This document shows positions 34,582-43,216 of a DNA stretch of 64,000 bases, piece by piece. Position 1 is the stretch's first letter. Every line of letters starts with the position of its first letter. Origin of the DNA: Cyanobacteria bacterium SBLK. GTDB lineage: Bacteria > Cyanobacteriota > Cyanobacteriia > Cyanobacteriales > Spirulinaceae. The translations under genes and the position numbers were made by a program. The notes under the pieces are model-generated. The model ran no database searches. It had not been told where the DNA came from and saw nothing but the letters and a program-made list of their open reading frames with translations. The stretch is from NCBI GenBank assembly GCA_017746715.1, contig JAGHZQ010000107.1, positions 1-64,000 on the forward strand, written 5' to 3'.

Positions 34582-34992
34582 TCATTTTTTATCTAAGCTG
34601 AGTATAGCAGTCTGTATCCCAATTATAACAATTAGTGCCATACCAATAATAAAACTGCATTCAGCAATTTTATCTAAATATTTTAAAGTTTTGTGATTAA
34701 CGTCACGATTATCCAATGTTTTCTCAATGTGCTTGGAATTTTGATCGAGGATACCAAGCACTGCAATTACCGTCATGAGAAAAAAGAACATTGCCAACCC
34801 AAAAATTATGATTTGCGAGACATTATTAACATTAGTCGTTCTCAATAAAGTAACCAATAGCCCAATAGCTGTAGCCGAGAGACCTAATAACTGCTTATCG
34901 CGTTCCATCTTTGTGTTAAGCCATGCACTTATCATGGCACTATAAAACACTTTCTCTTTTGCTTCATAATCATCTTGACTTGAACTTTCCAT
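34582..34992 (-). CDS. Small three-helix membrane protein (SLATT-like topology)
   Basis: A 136-residue protein with a charged N-terminus (KVFYSAMISAWLNTKMERDKQLLGLS), two adjacent hydrophobic helices (about 36-52 and 61-83), a soluble stretch (NRDVNHKTLKYLDKIAECS) and a third helix near the C-terminus. Such topology occurs in small membrane effectors of bacterial conflict systems, but I cannot assign the family. It lies among toxin-antitoxin genes. Confidence 0.65.
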   Translation of the reverse strand: MESSSQDDYEAKEKVFYSAMISAWLNTKMERDKQLLGLSATAIGLLVTLLRTTNVNNVSQIIIFGLAMFFFLMTVIAVLGILDQNSKHIEKTLDNRDVNHKTLKYLDKIAECSFIIGMALIVIIGIQTAILSLDKK

Positions 34993-35148
34993 ACCAAAAG
35001 ATCGCTTGCTCGAAGGTTTTATCTTCTAGTAAAAACGACCTTTCTGAGAATGGACACGATCGGTAAATTCCAATTTTCTCAATCGCCTGCGATCGAAAAA
35101 AATGGCAATTTTTGCCATAATAGAAAAGATTCTAACAATAGTCGTACC

Positions 35149-35433
35149 ATGAAAACCATGAACGTCTCCCTTCCCGACACCATGCGAGATTACATCGAAC
35201 AGTAGGTGAAAACTGGAGGCTATGGCAGTGTCAGCGAGTATATCCGCGATCTGATTCGTCAAGACCAACGACGGAAAGCCAAAGAACAGATTGAAACCCT
35301 TTTACTGGAAGGATTAGATTCTGGAACGGCAACCTCAATAAGCGATTCTCGTTCCGAGACGCTTCGCGAACGCGACTGGACGGAAATTCGTCAAGCGATT
35401 CGAGACAAATTGGATCGCCAAAAACATGAGTGA
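35149..35433 (+). pseudogene. ParD-like antitoxin with in-frame amber stop
   Basis: The sequence starts MKTMNVSLPDTMRDYIEQ and continues VKTGGYGSVSEYIRDLIRQDQRRKA, a typical ParD ribbon-helix-helix antitoxin, but codon 19 is TAG (35203-35205), one base from CAG. The stop splits the protein after the DNA-contacting strand. Translation could resume at GTG 35206, giving 75 residues without the beta strand. The adjacent ParE toxin is also broken, which fits relaxed selection. Confidence 0.85.
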
Positions 35434-35560
35434 AATTCGCAAACGTCCGCAAGTTATTCGCGATTTAATTGACATTTTTTGTTTGTTATTTGTTCTCAAA
35501 GCGATCGCTGCAACTGTTCCTAACTGCGATCGCAATTGTACGAAAAGTCAAGCTATTTGA
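35426..35560 (+). pseudogene. ParE toxin remnant
   Basis: The start MSEIRKRPQVIRDLIDI overlaps the antitoxin by eight bases and matches the N-terminus of ParE gyrase-poisoning toxins. After codon 17 the similarity ends and the frame runs into a HIP1-flanked repeat before a stop at 35558. About 80 residues of toxin are missing. Confidence 0.75.
35501..35536. repeat. 36-bp HIP1-flanked repeat, copy 1
   Basis: GCGATCGC, a 20-base middle (TGCAACTGTTCCTAACT core) and a second HIP1 octamer. Copy 2 at 35933-35968 differs by one base. Copy 1 lies at the break of the ParE remnant. Confidence 0.8.
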
Positions 35561-35610
35561 AATAAATGCGATCGCTCAATTACAAACCCAAACAATAGCG
35601 AATGGTATAG

Positions 35611-35859
35611 TCATTCGTTTTCTAACCCATCCATTTCAGCGATCGCAAATTCTCCCTCGATCGCTTTAATTTCTTTTTGAATATCTGGATCGCTGGCAAG
35701 GTCTTCTAGTTGTTTTTCCAGTGAAGATAGACCGACAAATTGACTCGTGCTTTGTATGCGATCGCGAATCTGTTGGGTTAACCGTTCTAAAAGCCACTGC
35801 TGTTCTGCTAAAGATAAATTTTGGAGAGCGCGATCGAGTTCCAGTAGTTCGGGTGACAT
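35611..35859 (-). CDS. Small antitoxin-like protein, 82 residues
   Basis: A short acidic protein with the common cyanobacterial pattern of an N-terminal helix (LELDRALQNLSLAEQQWLLERL) and a conserved tail (LEKQLEDLASDPDIQKEIKAIEGEFAIAEMDGL). Proteins of this type often precede a MazF/PemK-like toxin gene. Here no toxin follows downstream on the minus strand; that space holds the ParE remnant. It may be an orphan antitoxin. Confidence 0.7.
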   Translation of the reverse strand: MSPELLELDRALQNLSLAEQQWLLERLTQQIRDRIQSTSQFVGLSSLEKQLEDLASDPDIQKEIKAIEGEFAIAEMDGLENE

Positions 35860-35932
35860 TATTTGAGCACTTTAGTTCTAGATAGAATGTTTTGAGATAT
35901 CTTAACGATTATCCTAACTCAATTCTGTCAGA

Positions 35933-35968
35933 GCGATCGCTGCAACTGTTCCCAACTGCGATCGCAAT
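35933..35968. repeat. 36-bp HIP1-flanked repeat, copy 2
   Basis: Second copy of the repeat at 35501-35536, with C in place of T at position 21. It lies in the noncoding DNA before the phasin-like gene. Confidence 0.8.
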
Positions 35969-36052
35969 AATTGCTCGATTTGCATCCCTTAAGCTACTTT
36001 GCCAATTGCGGTAGAATTGAAGAGTCACATTCACAAGACGAGAGAGGGAATC

Positions 36053-36418
36053 TTGAATATCGTTCAAAAAGCCTTCTATTTTGGCATGGGAGTCGCATCC
36101 TATGCTGGCGAAAAAGCGGGAGAACAACTGCAACAGTTGCAAGTTCAAGCGCAAAAACTGGCTGATGAAATGGTCAAACGCGGGGAACTGAGTGCGGAAG
36201 AAGCCAGTAAATTTGTAGACGATCTGGTGAAAAAGGCACAGCAACCCGTTGTCGAAGAAGCAGACACCCCTAAAACCAATAAAGAACCCCGACGAATCGA
36301 AATTTTAGAGGAAAGCGAATCTCCCTCGGAAGAGAGCGAAAACACCGAAGATGCGGAACGACTGCGAAAGCAAGTGGAAGCCTTGCAAGAAGAACTCCGT
36401 CGCTTGCAAAATGAATAG
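36053..36418 (+). CDS. Phasin-like / granule-associated helical protein
   Basis: A 121-residue protein. I chose the TTG at 36053 because a GAGAGGGAA site precedes it and the product begins MNIVQKAFYFGMGVASYAGEKAGE, as related proteins do. The first 75 residues look like a phasin or PHA-granule-associated helix (QLQVQAQKLADEMVKRGELSAEEASKFVDDLVKKA), followed by an acidic disordered linker and a short coiled coil (ERLRKQVEALQEELRRLQ). It may coat storage granules or act as a structural helper protein. No polyhydroxyalkanoate gene is nearby. Confidence 0.7.
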   Translation: MNIVQKAFYFGMGVASYAGEKAGEQLQQLQVQAQKLADEMVKRGELSAEEASKFVDDLVKKAQQPVVEEADTPKTNKEPRRIEILEESESPSEESENTEDAERLRKQVEALQEELRRLQNE

Positions 36419-36514
36419 TTTACCATTTAAAATTATCAATTCATCATTCAAAATACCGACCTCATAGCTATTGCTAGAGGCAAGTAATTCTCGTCCATTA
36501 TCGATTCTTGAAAT

Positions 36515-36934
36515 ATGAGCCAAAGCGATCGCGTTGCATCTCCAGAACAGTCCTCAGAAGTCAAATATGGAGAAAGATTAATTGCTGAGGGAGAGTTAAT
36601 TACTTTTCCCAACCCCCGTCCCGGACGAAAATACGATATTTCGATTACTTTACCGGAATTTACTTGTAAGTGTCCTTTTTCTGGCTATCCCGATTTTGCC
36701 ACCATTTATATTACCTATTCTCCCGACGAACGAGTAGTCGAATTGAAAGCCTTAAAACTTTATATCAATAGTTACCGCGATCGCTATATTTCTCACGAAG
36801 AATCGGTGAATCAAATTTTAGATGATTTTGTTGCCGCTTGCGATCCTTTAGATGTCAGCGTAAAAGGCGATTTTACCCCCAGAGGAAACGTGCATACGGT
36901 GATTGAAGTCCGACATCAAAAAGAATCTTCCTAA
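36515..36934 (+). CDS. queF: NADPH-dependent 7-cyano-7-deazaguanine reductase QueF
   Basis: QueF reduces preQ0 to preQ1 in queuosine biosynthesis, a tRNA wobble-base modification. This is the short (type I) form of 139 residues. The catalytic Cys53 and Asp60 lie in CKCPFSGYPDFA, and the NADPH-binding QueF motif is VELKALKLYINSYRDRYISHE. The end DFTPRGNVHTVIEVRH is typical. The gene stands alone and has a terminator about 95 bases downstream. Confidence 0.95.
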   Translation: MSQSDRVASPEQSSEVKYGERLIAEGELITFPNPRPGRKYDISITLPEFTCKCPFSGYPDFATIYITYSPDERVVELKALKLYINSYRDRYISHEESVNQILDDFVAACDPLDVSVKGDFTPRGNVHTVIEVRHQKESS

Positions 36935-37027
36935 TCCTCAAAATTAGCATTCAATAACCAACAAATAACAATTAACGGAACTATCTTCGGCGATCGCAGT
37001 CAAATATCTTGTGGGTTGAGTTAAGCC

Positions 37028-37072
37028 ATGAAACCCAACTTTTTGCGGGTTAGCTGGTTGGGTTTCATTTTA
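37028..37072 (+). terminator. Stem-loop terminator after queF
   Basis: ATGAAACCCAAC pairs with GTTGGGTTTCAT over a 17-base loop, followed by TTTTATTG. The 12-bp stem is perfect. Confidence 0.78.
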
Positions 37073-37168
37073 TTGTCTCAAAAATGATGCAAGTTTAGCA
37101 TTCTTACCAATTGAATTCATTAAGACCGGGTTATTATACAGTGATAACCTTTTTGCGCGATCGCGTCT

Positions 37169-40100
37169 ATGACTAGATACGCTCTCATTATTGGACTTTC
37201 CGAATATCAAAACTTTACCGCACTTCCCAAAACTACGACAGATGCCGAAACAATTGCCTGTATTTTAGAGCAATATGGCGATTTTCGCGTGGAACGATTG
37301 CCAAAAAAAGCTAACGTGCAAAAAGACGGTTATGTCATGAAAGCAGGAAGTGTAAGCGAGGAACAATTTTGGGATGCGCTGCAAACTTTTCGAGAACGAG
37401 CCAAGCAACAAGAGGCTCTAATTTATTTTACCGGACATGGGTTTACCTTGGCAAGGTTTTCTCGCAAACAAAAAGGGTATTTAGCAACTTCGGATTGTCG
37501 CGTTCAATTACAAGAAAGCACAATAGTTCGACAAAATAATGGCATTGAATTAGAAGAGTTAGCAGAGTATTTACAAGAAGGAGAATTTAGTAGTTTGGTG
37601 ATGATGCTCGATTGCTGTCATAGTGGGAGTTTATTGGCAGAGCGATCGGCAAAAAATAGTTTAAAACTATTAGAAAAACGCGATACTTTTATTATAGCAG
37701 CTTGTCGGGAATTTGAAACGGCAAAAGCAGTGAAAAGTGAAGAACATAGCGTTTTTTCGGGGGCAGTGATTGGCGGTTTAGGGCGAGAAAATGCCGATCG
37801 CGATCGCAAAATTACTTGCAATCGTCTTTTTGATTTTATTCGGCGAGAAATTGGTGGAAGATTGCAAGAACCCGTTTATCAAGGCAGTGGTGGCGGTATC
37901 GTATTGGTTAATTATACTCGAGAAGAACAGAAAAATGTTAGCGATCGCTTTGCCGAAGAAATTATCGATCTCGAACAGAAAATCCGGGAAGCGATTCTCA
38001 ATTTAAGACGACAGAGACGACAAATTGTGATCGAATCAACGAATCTCACTAAGAGCATTCGCTGGCTGGAAAAATTACGCCAAAGTTATAACGAAGCACT
38101 AGCTAAAATTACTGGGAATATCGGTCAATGGATGCAAGCAGAACGCACGACAATTTACTTTATGAATGAGGACAAAGATCAACTATGGTCGATATTTGCT
38201 CAACATCATGAAATAACAACAGAAAGCGAAGAAAAATCTTTAGAAATTACGGTACGAGTTGGACGAGGAATTGCTGGGGAAGTAGCTGAGTCTGCAGTAT
38301 CTAAAATTATCCCTTATCCAGCTTACGACCATAAAAATTCTGAGGAAATTCGCAAACAAGATCGCCGTAATAATTTCAAAACTTACACTCTTTTAACGAT
38401 TCCTGTCATCAATGAATCAGAGGAAGTGTTTGCCGTTATTCAGTTTGTAAATAAATTAAGATCGAACTCGAACGATCCCTCAATCGATCGCCACGAGCAA
38501 AATTTTGAAAAATATAGCGCGATCGGATTTACTAGAAGCGATTTGAGAAAGTTTATCAAACTTTTATCGACTTCTTCCATTCAACAAATGTTAGAAGGTT
38601 TACAAGATTATTATAACCTTGCCGTGCAGCTAAAAGGAAGCATTAAATCGACCCAAGCCGCAGAAGCATTAAGTAGCAGCAGTCAAGATTTAACCGAAGC
38701 ATTACAGCAGGTGATGGATGCCGCAAAAATACTGATGAATGCCGATCGCAGTACCTTATGGTTATTGGATCGCACGGGGCAAAAATTATGGACGGAAATT
38801 CCTGCTAAAACGGGAAAATTAAAATATCGAGAATTGAGCATTCGGAAAAAAAGTTTTGCCGGACAAATTGTTAAAAGTTCCCGTCACGGTAATTATAGCC
38901 CTCTGAATATTCCCCTCGACGTTCACGAACATCCCGATGCGGATATGGCGAAGCAATTCGATCGCCTCAATAACTATCGAACCTGTAGTTTGCTTTGCAT
39001 GCCCGTCTCGATTTATGATGAAAAATCCCCTCATAAAAAACGGCTCATTGGAGTCACGCAATTAGTCAATAAAACCCGAGAAGGTTTTCCACCCTATCAA
39101 CCTATTTTTTCTGATGAAGTTCCCGAATGTTTTGAGATTAGTTTCGGACAGGAAGATATACGACGCATGGCTGCATTTAATGCTCAAGCAGCAATGGTTA
39201 TTCAAAATGCGCGAGAGTTCTCGGAAAGCGAACGCAATAAGATTTTATATTCTACCCTCGATAATGCCGCAATTGTCGCCCAACATGGACTCGGTGCGGA
39301 AAAAGTAATGCTTTACCTAAACGATCGCGATCGCGATCGTTTCTGGACGCTGGTGGAAGAAAAAAATCATGAAATGCAAAATTATAAATGTTTATTGGGG
39401 GGTGAAACCATTGAAAAAGTCGCGCGATCGCAACAGCCGGAATATATCGCCGATCCCAAACTAAGAGCCAAACGACTCTACGATCGCAGTCGCGTTATCT
39501 TTCCTTTAATCAATCGCAAAAAAGAACTTTTAGCGATTATTGAAGCACGAGGTAAATTGATTCGCGATCGCGGCAAGCATCGAGGATTCGAACGTACGGA
39601 TATCGAGAAATTTTTGTATGAATATTCCGAAACAGTTTTGAGTTTTTTGAATAGTTGTTTATCTTATTATGAAATTGTTGAAATGCAGCAAAGAGCAGCT
39701 TTATTAAAAAAGGCGCAAAGCGAAGTTTTAAATGCTAAACGAACCGATAGTATGGAACGGGTAATGGCAGCCGCACGAAACCTCATCAATGCCGATCGCT
39801 GTACCTTATGGCGTTTCGATCCCGGCGATCGCATCTTGATTGCAGAAGGATATGTCGGAGGGCAAGGATTGATTTCTTTTTCTTTAAAAGTTCCCCTCGG
39901 AAAAGGATATGTAGGAAAAGCAGCAGAGGATGCTTTAGAGAATGAAGAAGGAGAATTGAAAGTATTAAAAGTTGATTTTGATTTGTATGGCGATCGACCT
40001 CGTTGCGAAGAAGCAGTGAAAGCAGATCGACAATATTTATATCGTACTTGCAGTTTGCTTTGTCTGCCAATTTTCAACAAAGAAAATGAGCTGATGGGAG

Positions 40101-40324
40101 TGTTGCAGTTAGTGAATAAAAGACGGGAAGGAGACTTTCTCGAACCGAGTTTTCAGGAGTATTCAGAAGTCGCACCAGAATGTTTTCGCATGAGTTTTAG
40201 CGATCGCGATGTGCGTCAATTAGAAGAATTCAATCGCATCGTCGGCACGCTAATTTATGAAGATATAATTTTTGAGGAAATCCGCCAGAAAACAGAAGAA
40301 TTCAGACAGGACATTATTGGATAA
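37169..40324 (+). CDS. Caspase-like (C14) protease fused to four GAF-like domains
   Basis: A 1051-residue protein. Residues 1-255 form a metacaspase-type peptidase with catalytic His90 (YFTGHG) and Cys150 (LDCCHSG). A coiled linker (about 255-310) leads to GAF-like domains at about 310-470, 505-690, 695-830 and 855-1040. Domains 2 and 4 share the pattern NADRSTLW/NADRCTLW, NNYRTCSLLCMPV/YLYRTCSLLCLPI and GVTQLVNK/GVLQLVNK, which shows internal duplication; domain 3 is degenerate. GAF domains bind cyclic nucleotides, tetrapyrroles or sense redox, so proteolysis is probably gated by a small ligand. Caspase-like proteins in cyanobacteria are tied to cell death and immunity. It has no membrane segment. 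Confidence 0.92.
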   Translation: MTRYALIIGLSEYQNFTALPKTTTDAETIACILEQYGDFRVERLPKKANVQKDGYVMKAGSVSEEQFWDALQTFRERAKQQEALIYFTGHGFTLARFSRKQKGYLATSDCRVQLQESTIVRQNNGIELEELAEYLQEGEFSSLVMMLDCCHSGSLLAERSAKNSLKLLEKRDTFIIAACREFETAKAVKSEEHSVFSGAVIGGLGRENADRDRKITCNRLFDFIRREIGGRLQEPVYQGSGGGIVLVNYTREEQKNVSDRFAEEIIDLEQKIREAILNLRRQRRQIVIESTNLTKSIRWLEKLRQSYNEALAKITGNIGQWMQAERTTIYFMNEDKDQLWSIFAQHHEITTESEEKSLEITVRVGRGIAGEVAESAVSKIIPYPAYDHKNSEEIRKQDRRNNFKTYTLLTIPVINESEEVFAVIQFVNKLRSNSNDPSIDRHEQNFEKYSAIGFTRSDLRKFIKLLSTSSIQQMLEGLQDYYNLAVQLKGSIKSTQAAEALSSSSQDLTEALQQVMDAAKILMNADRSTLWLLDRTGQKLWTEIPAKTGKLKYRELSIRKKSFAGQIVKSSRHGNYSPLNIPLDVHEHPDADMAKQFDRLNNYRTCSLLCMPVSIYDEKSPHKKRLIGVTQLVNKTREGFPPYQPIFSDEVPECFEISFGQEDIRRMAAFNAQAAMVIQNAREFSESERNKILYSTLDNAAIVAQHGLGAEKVMLYLNDRDRDRFWTLVEEKNHEMQNYKCLLGGETIEKVARSQQPEYIADPKLRAKRLYDRSRVIFPLINRKKELLAIIEARGKLIRDRGKHRGFERTDIEKFLYEYSETVLSFLNSCLSYYEIVEMQQRAALLKKAQSEVLNAKRTDSMERVMAAARNLINADRCTLWRFDPGDRILIAEGYVGGQGLISFSLKVPLGKGYVGKAAEDALENEEGELKVLKVDFDLYGDRPRCEEAVKADRQYLYRTCSLLCLPIFNKENELMGVLQLVNKRREGDFLEPSFQEYSEVAPECFRMSFSDRDVRQLEEFNRIVGTLIYEDIIFEEIRQKTEEFRQDIIG

Positions 40325-40337
40325 AATATGGTAATAT

Positions 40338-40566
40338 GAAGTCCGCCTCTACGAAATGAAGGGAGAAGATTGGTCGGAATTCCCGACGTGACGGTCAAGC
40401 AATCGCAAACAGCCCCAAACACGGCAAATCTTGCCAGTAATATCGCGATCGCAACTCCTACAGTCCACCCCATTACCGTTACGCTTCCCATCCCGTAACT
40501 GTCAAACAAGGCGACTTAGAAGTTCGAGAAGTCAGTACCGGCAAAGTTGTCACGGCGATCGAGTGA
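40338..40566 (+). pseudogene. DUF4058 gene relic with frameshifts
   Basis: Short frames in order match the DUF4058 family: EVRLYEMKGED, then shifted LVGIPDVTVKQSQTAP...TPTVHPITVTLPIP, then shifted VTVKQGDLEVREVSTGKVVTAIE and a stop. At least two frameshifts and loss of both ends show decay. A further open stretch of 39 codons (40565-40684, containing NVLDKEEKKAIDYNRE) may belong to the same or another relic. Confidence 0.78.
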
Positions 40567-40751
40567 CTTTTACCCGCGAATAAACGTGCTGGATAAGGAA
40601 GAAAAAAAGGCGATCGATTATAATCGAGAAACCATTCCCGCGCTCTCGAAAAATGATAAATTATGGGCAGGTGAATTATTATGAGAGCAAGAATTAATCG
40701 TAAGACCCAATATCCATACAATCCGATTCTCGCCAAAAACAACTCAAATTC

Positions 40752-41735
40752 ATGTCAATTATTGCTGTCGAAAATCTCAGTAAAATTTATCCCGTTGCCC
40801 TCAAAGAACCCGGAATTAAAGGAACGATCGCGCATTTCTTCAATCGCACTTATCGTCAAATCAAAGCCGTACAAAATATTTCGTTCGCCATAGAGCCGGG
40901 AGAAATCGTCGGATTTTTGGGTCCCAACGGGGCAGGAAAAACAACAACCTTAAAAATGTTATCGGGTTTGATTCACCCTTCTGAAGGAACGGTGAATGTC
41001 GCGGGGTATTTTCCCTTTCGCCGCCAAGCTCAATTCTTAAAAAAAATGAGCTTGGTTATGGGACAAAAACAACAGCTTTTATGGGATTTACCCGCCCTCG
41101 ACTCTTTGCGAATTAACGCCGCTGTTTATCGCATTGGCGATCGCGAATTCCAACAGCGTTTGGAGGAACTGGAAAGCCTTCTTTCTCTGCAAGGAAAGTT
41201 AACCCAACCCGTGCGAAAACTATCCCTTGGGGAACGCATGAAAGCGGAACTTTTAGCCGCCCTCCTGCATCATCCTCAAGTTCTATTTTTAGACGAACCG
41301 ACATTAGGATTAGATGTGAATGCTCAAGCTGCCGTGCGGGAGTTTTTGCGAGAGTACAATCGACGTTATGATGCGACCATTCTCCTCACCAGCCACTATA
41401 TGGCAGATATTACGGCGTTATGTCGGCGAGTCCTATTAATTTATGAAGGAAAATTGATATATGATGGCAGCCTGGAGGGATTACTCGAGCGATTTGCGCC
41501 TTGTCGGGAAGTAAAAGTGGAATTAGCCAATGTTTTTCCGAAAGAGAAACTGGCTTTTTACGGCGATATTAAAGCGATCGCGGGGCGAGAAGTCAAATTT
41601 ATCGTGCGTCGAGAAGATTTAACCCAAACCGTGGAAAAAATCTTAGCACAACTTCCCATTTTGGATCTCAGTATCGCAGATCCCCCGATTGAAGAAGTTA
41701 TCGGACGTTTATTTACAACGGGAGTAACCGAATGA
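40752..41735 (+). CDS. ABC-2 type transporter ATP-binding protein
   Basis: A 327-residue ATPase with Walker A GPNGAGKTT, a signature LSLGERMK (a variant of LSGGQ), Walker B VLFLDEP and the switch His in LLTSHYM. The C-terminal 90 residues are the extra domain seen in NatA/DrrA-like exporters. The last codons overlap the permease start (ATGA), so they form one transporter. Substrate is unknown; such pairs export lipids, drugs or polysaccharides. Confidence 0.93.
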   Translation: MSIIAVENLSKIYPVALKEPGIKGTIAHFFNRTYRQIKAVQNISFAIEPGEIVGFLGPNGAGKTTTLKMLSGLIHPSEGTVNVAGYFPFRRQAQFLKKMSLVMGQKQQLLWDLPALDSLRINAAVYRIGDREFQQRLEELESLLSLQGKLTQPVRKLSLGERMKAELLAALLHHPQVLFLDEPTLGLDVNAQAAVREFLREYNRRYDATILLTSHYMADITALCRRVLLIYEGKLIYDGSLEGLLERFAPCREVKVELANVFPKEKLAFYGDIKAIAGREVKFIVRREDLTQTVEKILAQLPILDLSIADPPIEEVIGRLFTTGVTE

Positions 41736-42520
41736 AATGGCTTTGGAAGCGCATTGCAACCCTGCTTTCCGTCCATTACGCCCACATGGTGGAATATCGG
41801 GCGGAACTATTTTTTTGGATGCTTTCCGGGTCATTTCCCATTATTTTAATGGGGGTTTGGATGGAAGCCTCTCGCAGCGGACAATTTGGTTTGAGCGCGA
41901 TCGATTTTGCCCGCTACTTTATCGCCGTGTTTATCGTGCGCCAATTTACAATTGTTTGGGTGATTTGGGATTTTGAAAAAGAGGTCGTACAAGGTACATT
42001 ATCTTTGCGTTTATTACAACCCATCGACCCGGTTTGGCATCATATTGCCCGACATGTTTCGGAACGCTTGGCACGATTGCCTTTTGTTCTCGTGTTGGTG
42101 GGATTATTTTTTCTGCTTTATCCGCAAGCCTTTGTGTTGCCCGATCTGCGACAAATTGTATTGGGAACGATCGCAATGCCGATCGCCGTTTCGTTGCGCT
42201 TTCTCTTGCAGTATACTTCAGCAATGCTGGCATTTTGGACTGAACGAGCCAGCGCGATCGAACAATTTCTCTTTCTCTTTTATCTCTTTTTTGCCGGCTA
42301 TATTGCTCCTCTCGATGTTTTCCCCACTTGGGCGATCGCGATCGCCCGTTGGACTCCCTTCCCTTATTTCCTCTATTTTCCGGCGGCAATTTTTGTCGGA
42401 TTTCCCGTCGAACTCGGATTCGGTTTTGCAGTGATGTTCGGTTGGGGAATTATTTTATTGATAATCAATCGTTGGTTGTGGCGAAAAGGCTTGAAACAAT
42501 ATTCAGGAATGGGGGCTTAA
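41732..42520 (+). CDS. ABC-2 family transporter permease
   Basis: A 262-residue membrane protein with about six hydrophobic helices and the ABC-2 family pattern of an N-terminal amphipathic start (MKWLWKRIATLLSVHYAHMVEYRAELFFWML) and a helix pair at LEPLDVFPTW-like APLDVFPTWAIAIARWTPFPYFLYFP. The segment VVQGTLSLRLLQPIDPVWHHIARH is the cytoplasmic loop that contacts the ATPase. It partners the upstream ATPase, with which it overlaps by four bases. Many cyanobacteria carry a second such permease next to it; here there is only one, so it may act as a homodimer or with a distant partner. Confidence 0.9.
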   Translation: MKWLWKRIATLLSVHYAHMVEYRAELFFWMLSGSFPIILMGVWMEASRSGQFGLSAIDFARYFIAVFIVRQFTIVWVIWDFEKEVVQGTLSLRLLQPIDPVWHHIARHVSERLARLPFVLVLVGLFFLLYPQAFVLPDLRQIVLGTIAMPIAVSLRFLLQYTSAMLAFWTERASAIEQFLFLFYLFFAGYIAPLDVFPTWAIAIARWTPFPYFLYFPAAIFVGFPVELGFGFAVMFGWGIILLIINRWLWRKGLKQYSGMGA

Positions 42521-42571
42521 TGAATTAAGAATTAAGATTGAGAATTAAATAGATAAGTTTGACGTTTTTTA

Positions 42572-42590
42572 GGGCGCAAATTGTGCGCCC
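42572..42590. terminator. GC-rich hairpin between converging genes
   Basis: GGGCGCA pairs with TGCGCCC around AATTG. A T run precedes rather than follows it on the plus strand, so terminator function is uncertain for either gene. Confidence 0.45.
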
Positions 42591-42615
42591 TTCAATCGGA
42601 ATTAAGTGACTGGAA

Positions 42616-42945
42616 TTAAGTTGCCGTTGCGGGTTTGGTGCGTCTGGGATTTTCTAGAGAGAGTTGGCTTGCTTTTTCATCTTCCTCTAAAGGAATAAAT
42701 TCAATTCGATTGAGTAAAGTCGTTACGAAAGCAAACAATAAAAAGGGTAAGGAAATTACTAAAATAATTCCTACGGTCAGAAAGGCATAAGCCTGACGGG
42801 TACTGCTCCATAATGCAAGGGTTGCCGCAAGACTAATGAAAATTACGATTAGCCAGACAATAATTTGCCCGTAAATATCTCCGAAGCTGAGAGTACAACT
42901 CAAACGATATTTGGGACGTTCATTATCCATACTCAGTCTTTCCAT
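42616..42945 (-). CDS. Two-helix membrane protein of unknown function
   Basis: A 109-residue protein with two hydrophobic helices (about 27-47 and 53-80), a short cytoplasmic-like N-terminus and a polar C-terminal tail (EEDEKASQLSLENPRRTKPATAT). An AAGGAG site lies seven bases before the ATG. Similar small proteins are conserved in cyanobacteria without a known function. It stands alone on the minus strand. Confidence 0.75.
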   Translation of the reverse strand: MERLSMDNERPKYRLSCTLSFGDIYGQIIVWLIVIFISLAATLALWSSTRQAYAFLTVGIILVISLPFLLFAFVTTLLNRIEFIPLEEDEKASQLSLENPRRTKPATAT

Positions 42946-43216
42946 TTTAACTCCTTAATCGGGTGTGGGTCGGTGAAATGTTATTCAGGGGAACTCAATC
43001 TTAGAAAGGTCTTAAATGTCTTTTAAACGATTTTTATAGATTTTTGAAGAGATTTCAAAATAATTTTACATTATGTCGCAAATCAAGGGCAGAACGGAGT
43101 ATTTTTGCTTACGAGTTAGCCCGATCGCCGCAGGAACTTAACAAAAATTCATGTTTTTTCTCTGACAACCAACACTTCGACAAAGCTCGGGGCAAGCAAC
43201 CAATAACCCCGATCGA

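Noticed and set aside
36419..36514. Possible preQ1 riboswitch before queF
   Set aside because: A CCTC/GAGG stem with a short loop is present upstream of the gene, but the A-rich 3' tail and the conserved loop C residues of the preQ1-I class are not there, and QueF makes preQ1 from preQ0 rather than taking it up. Evidence is too weak.
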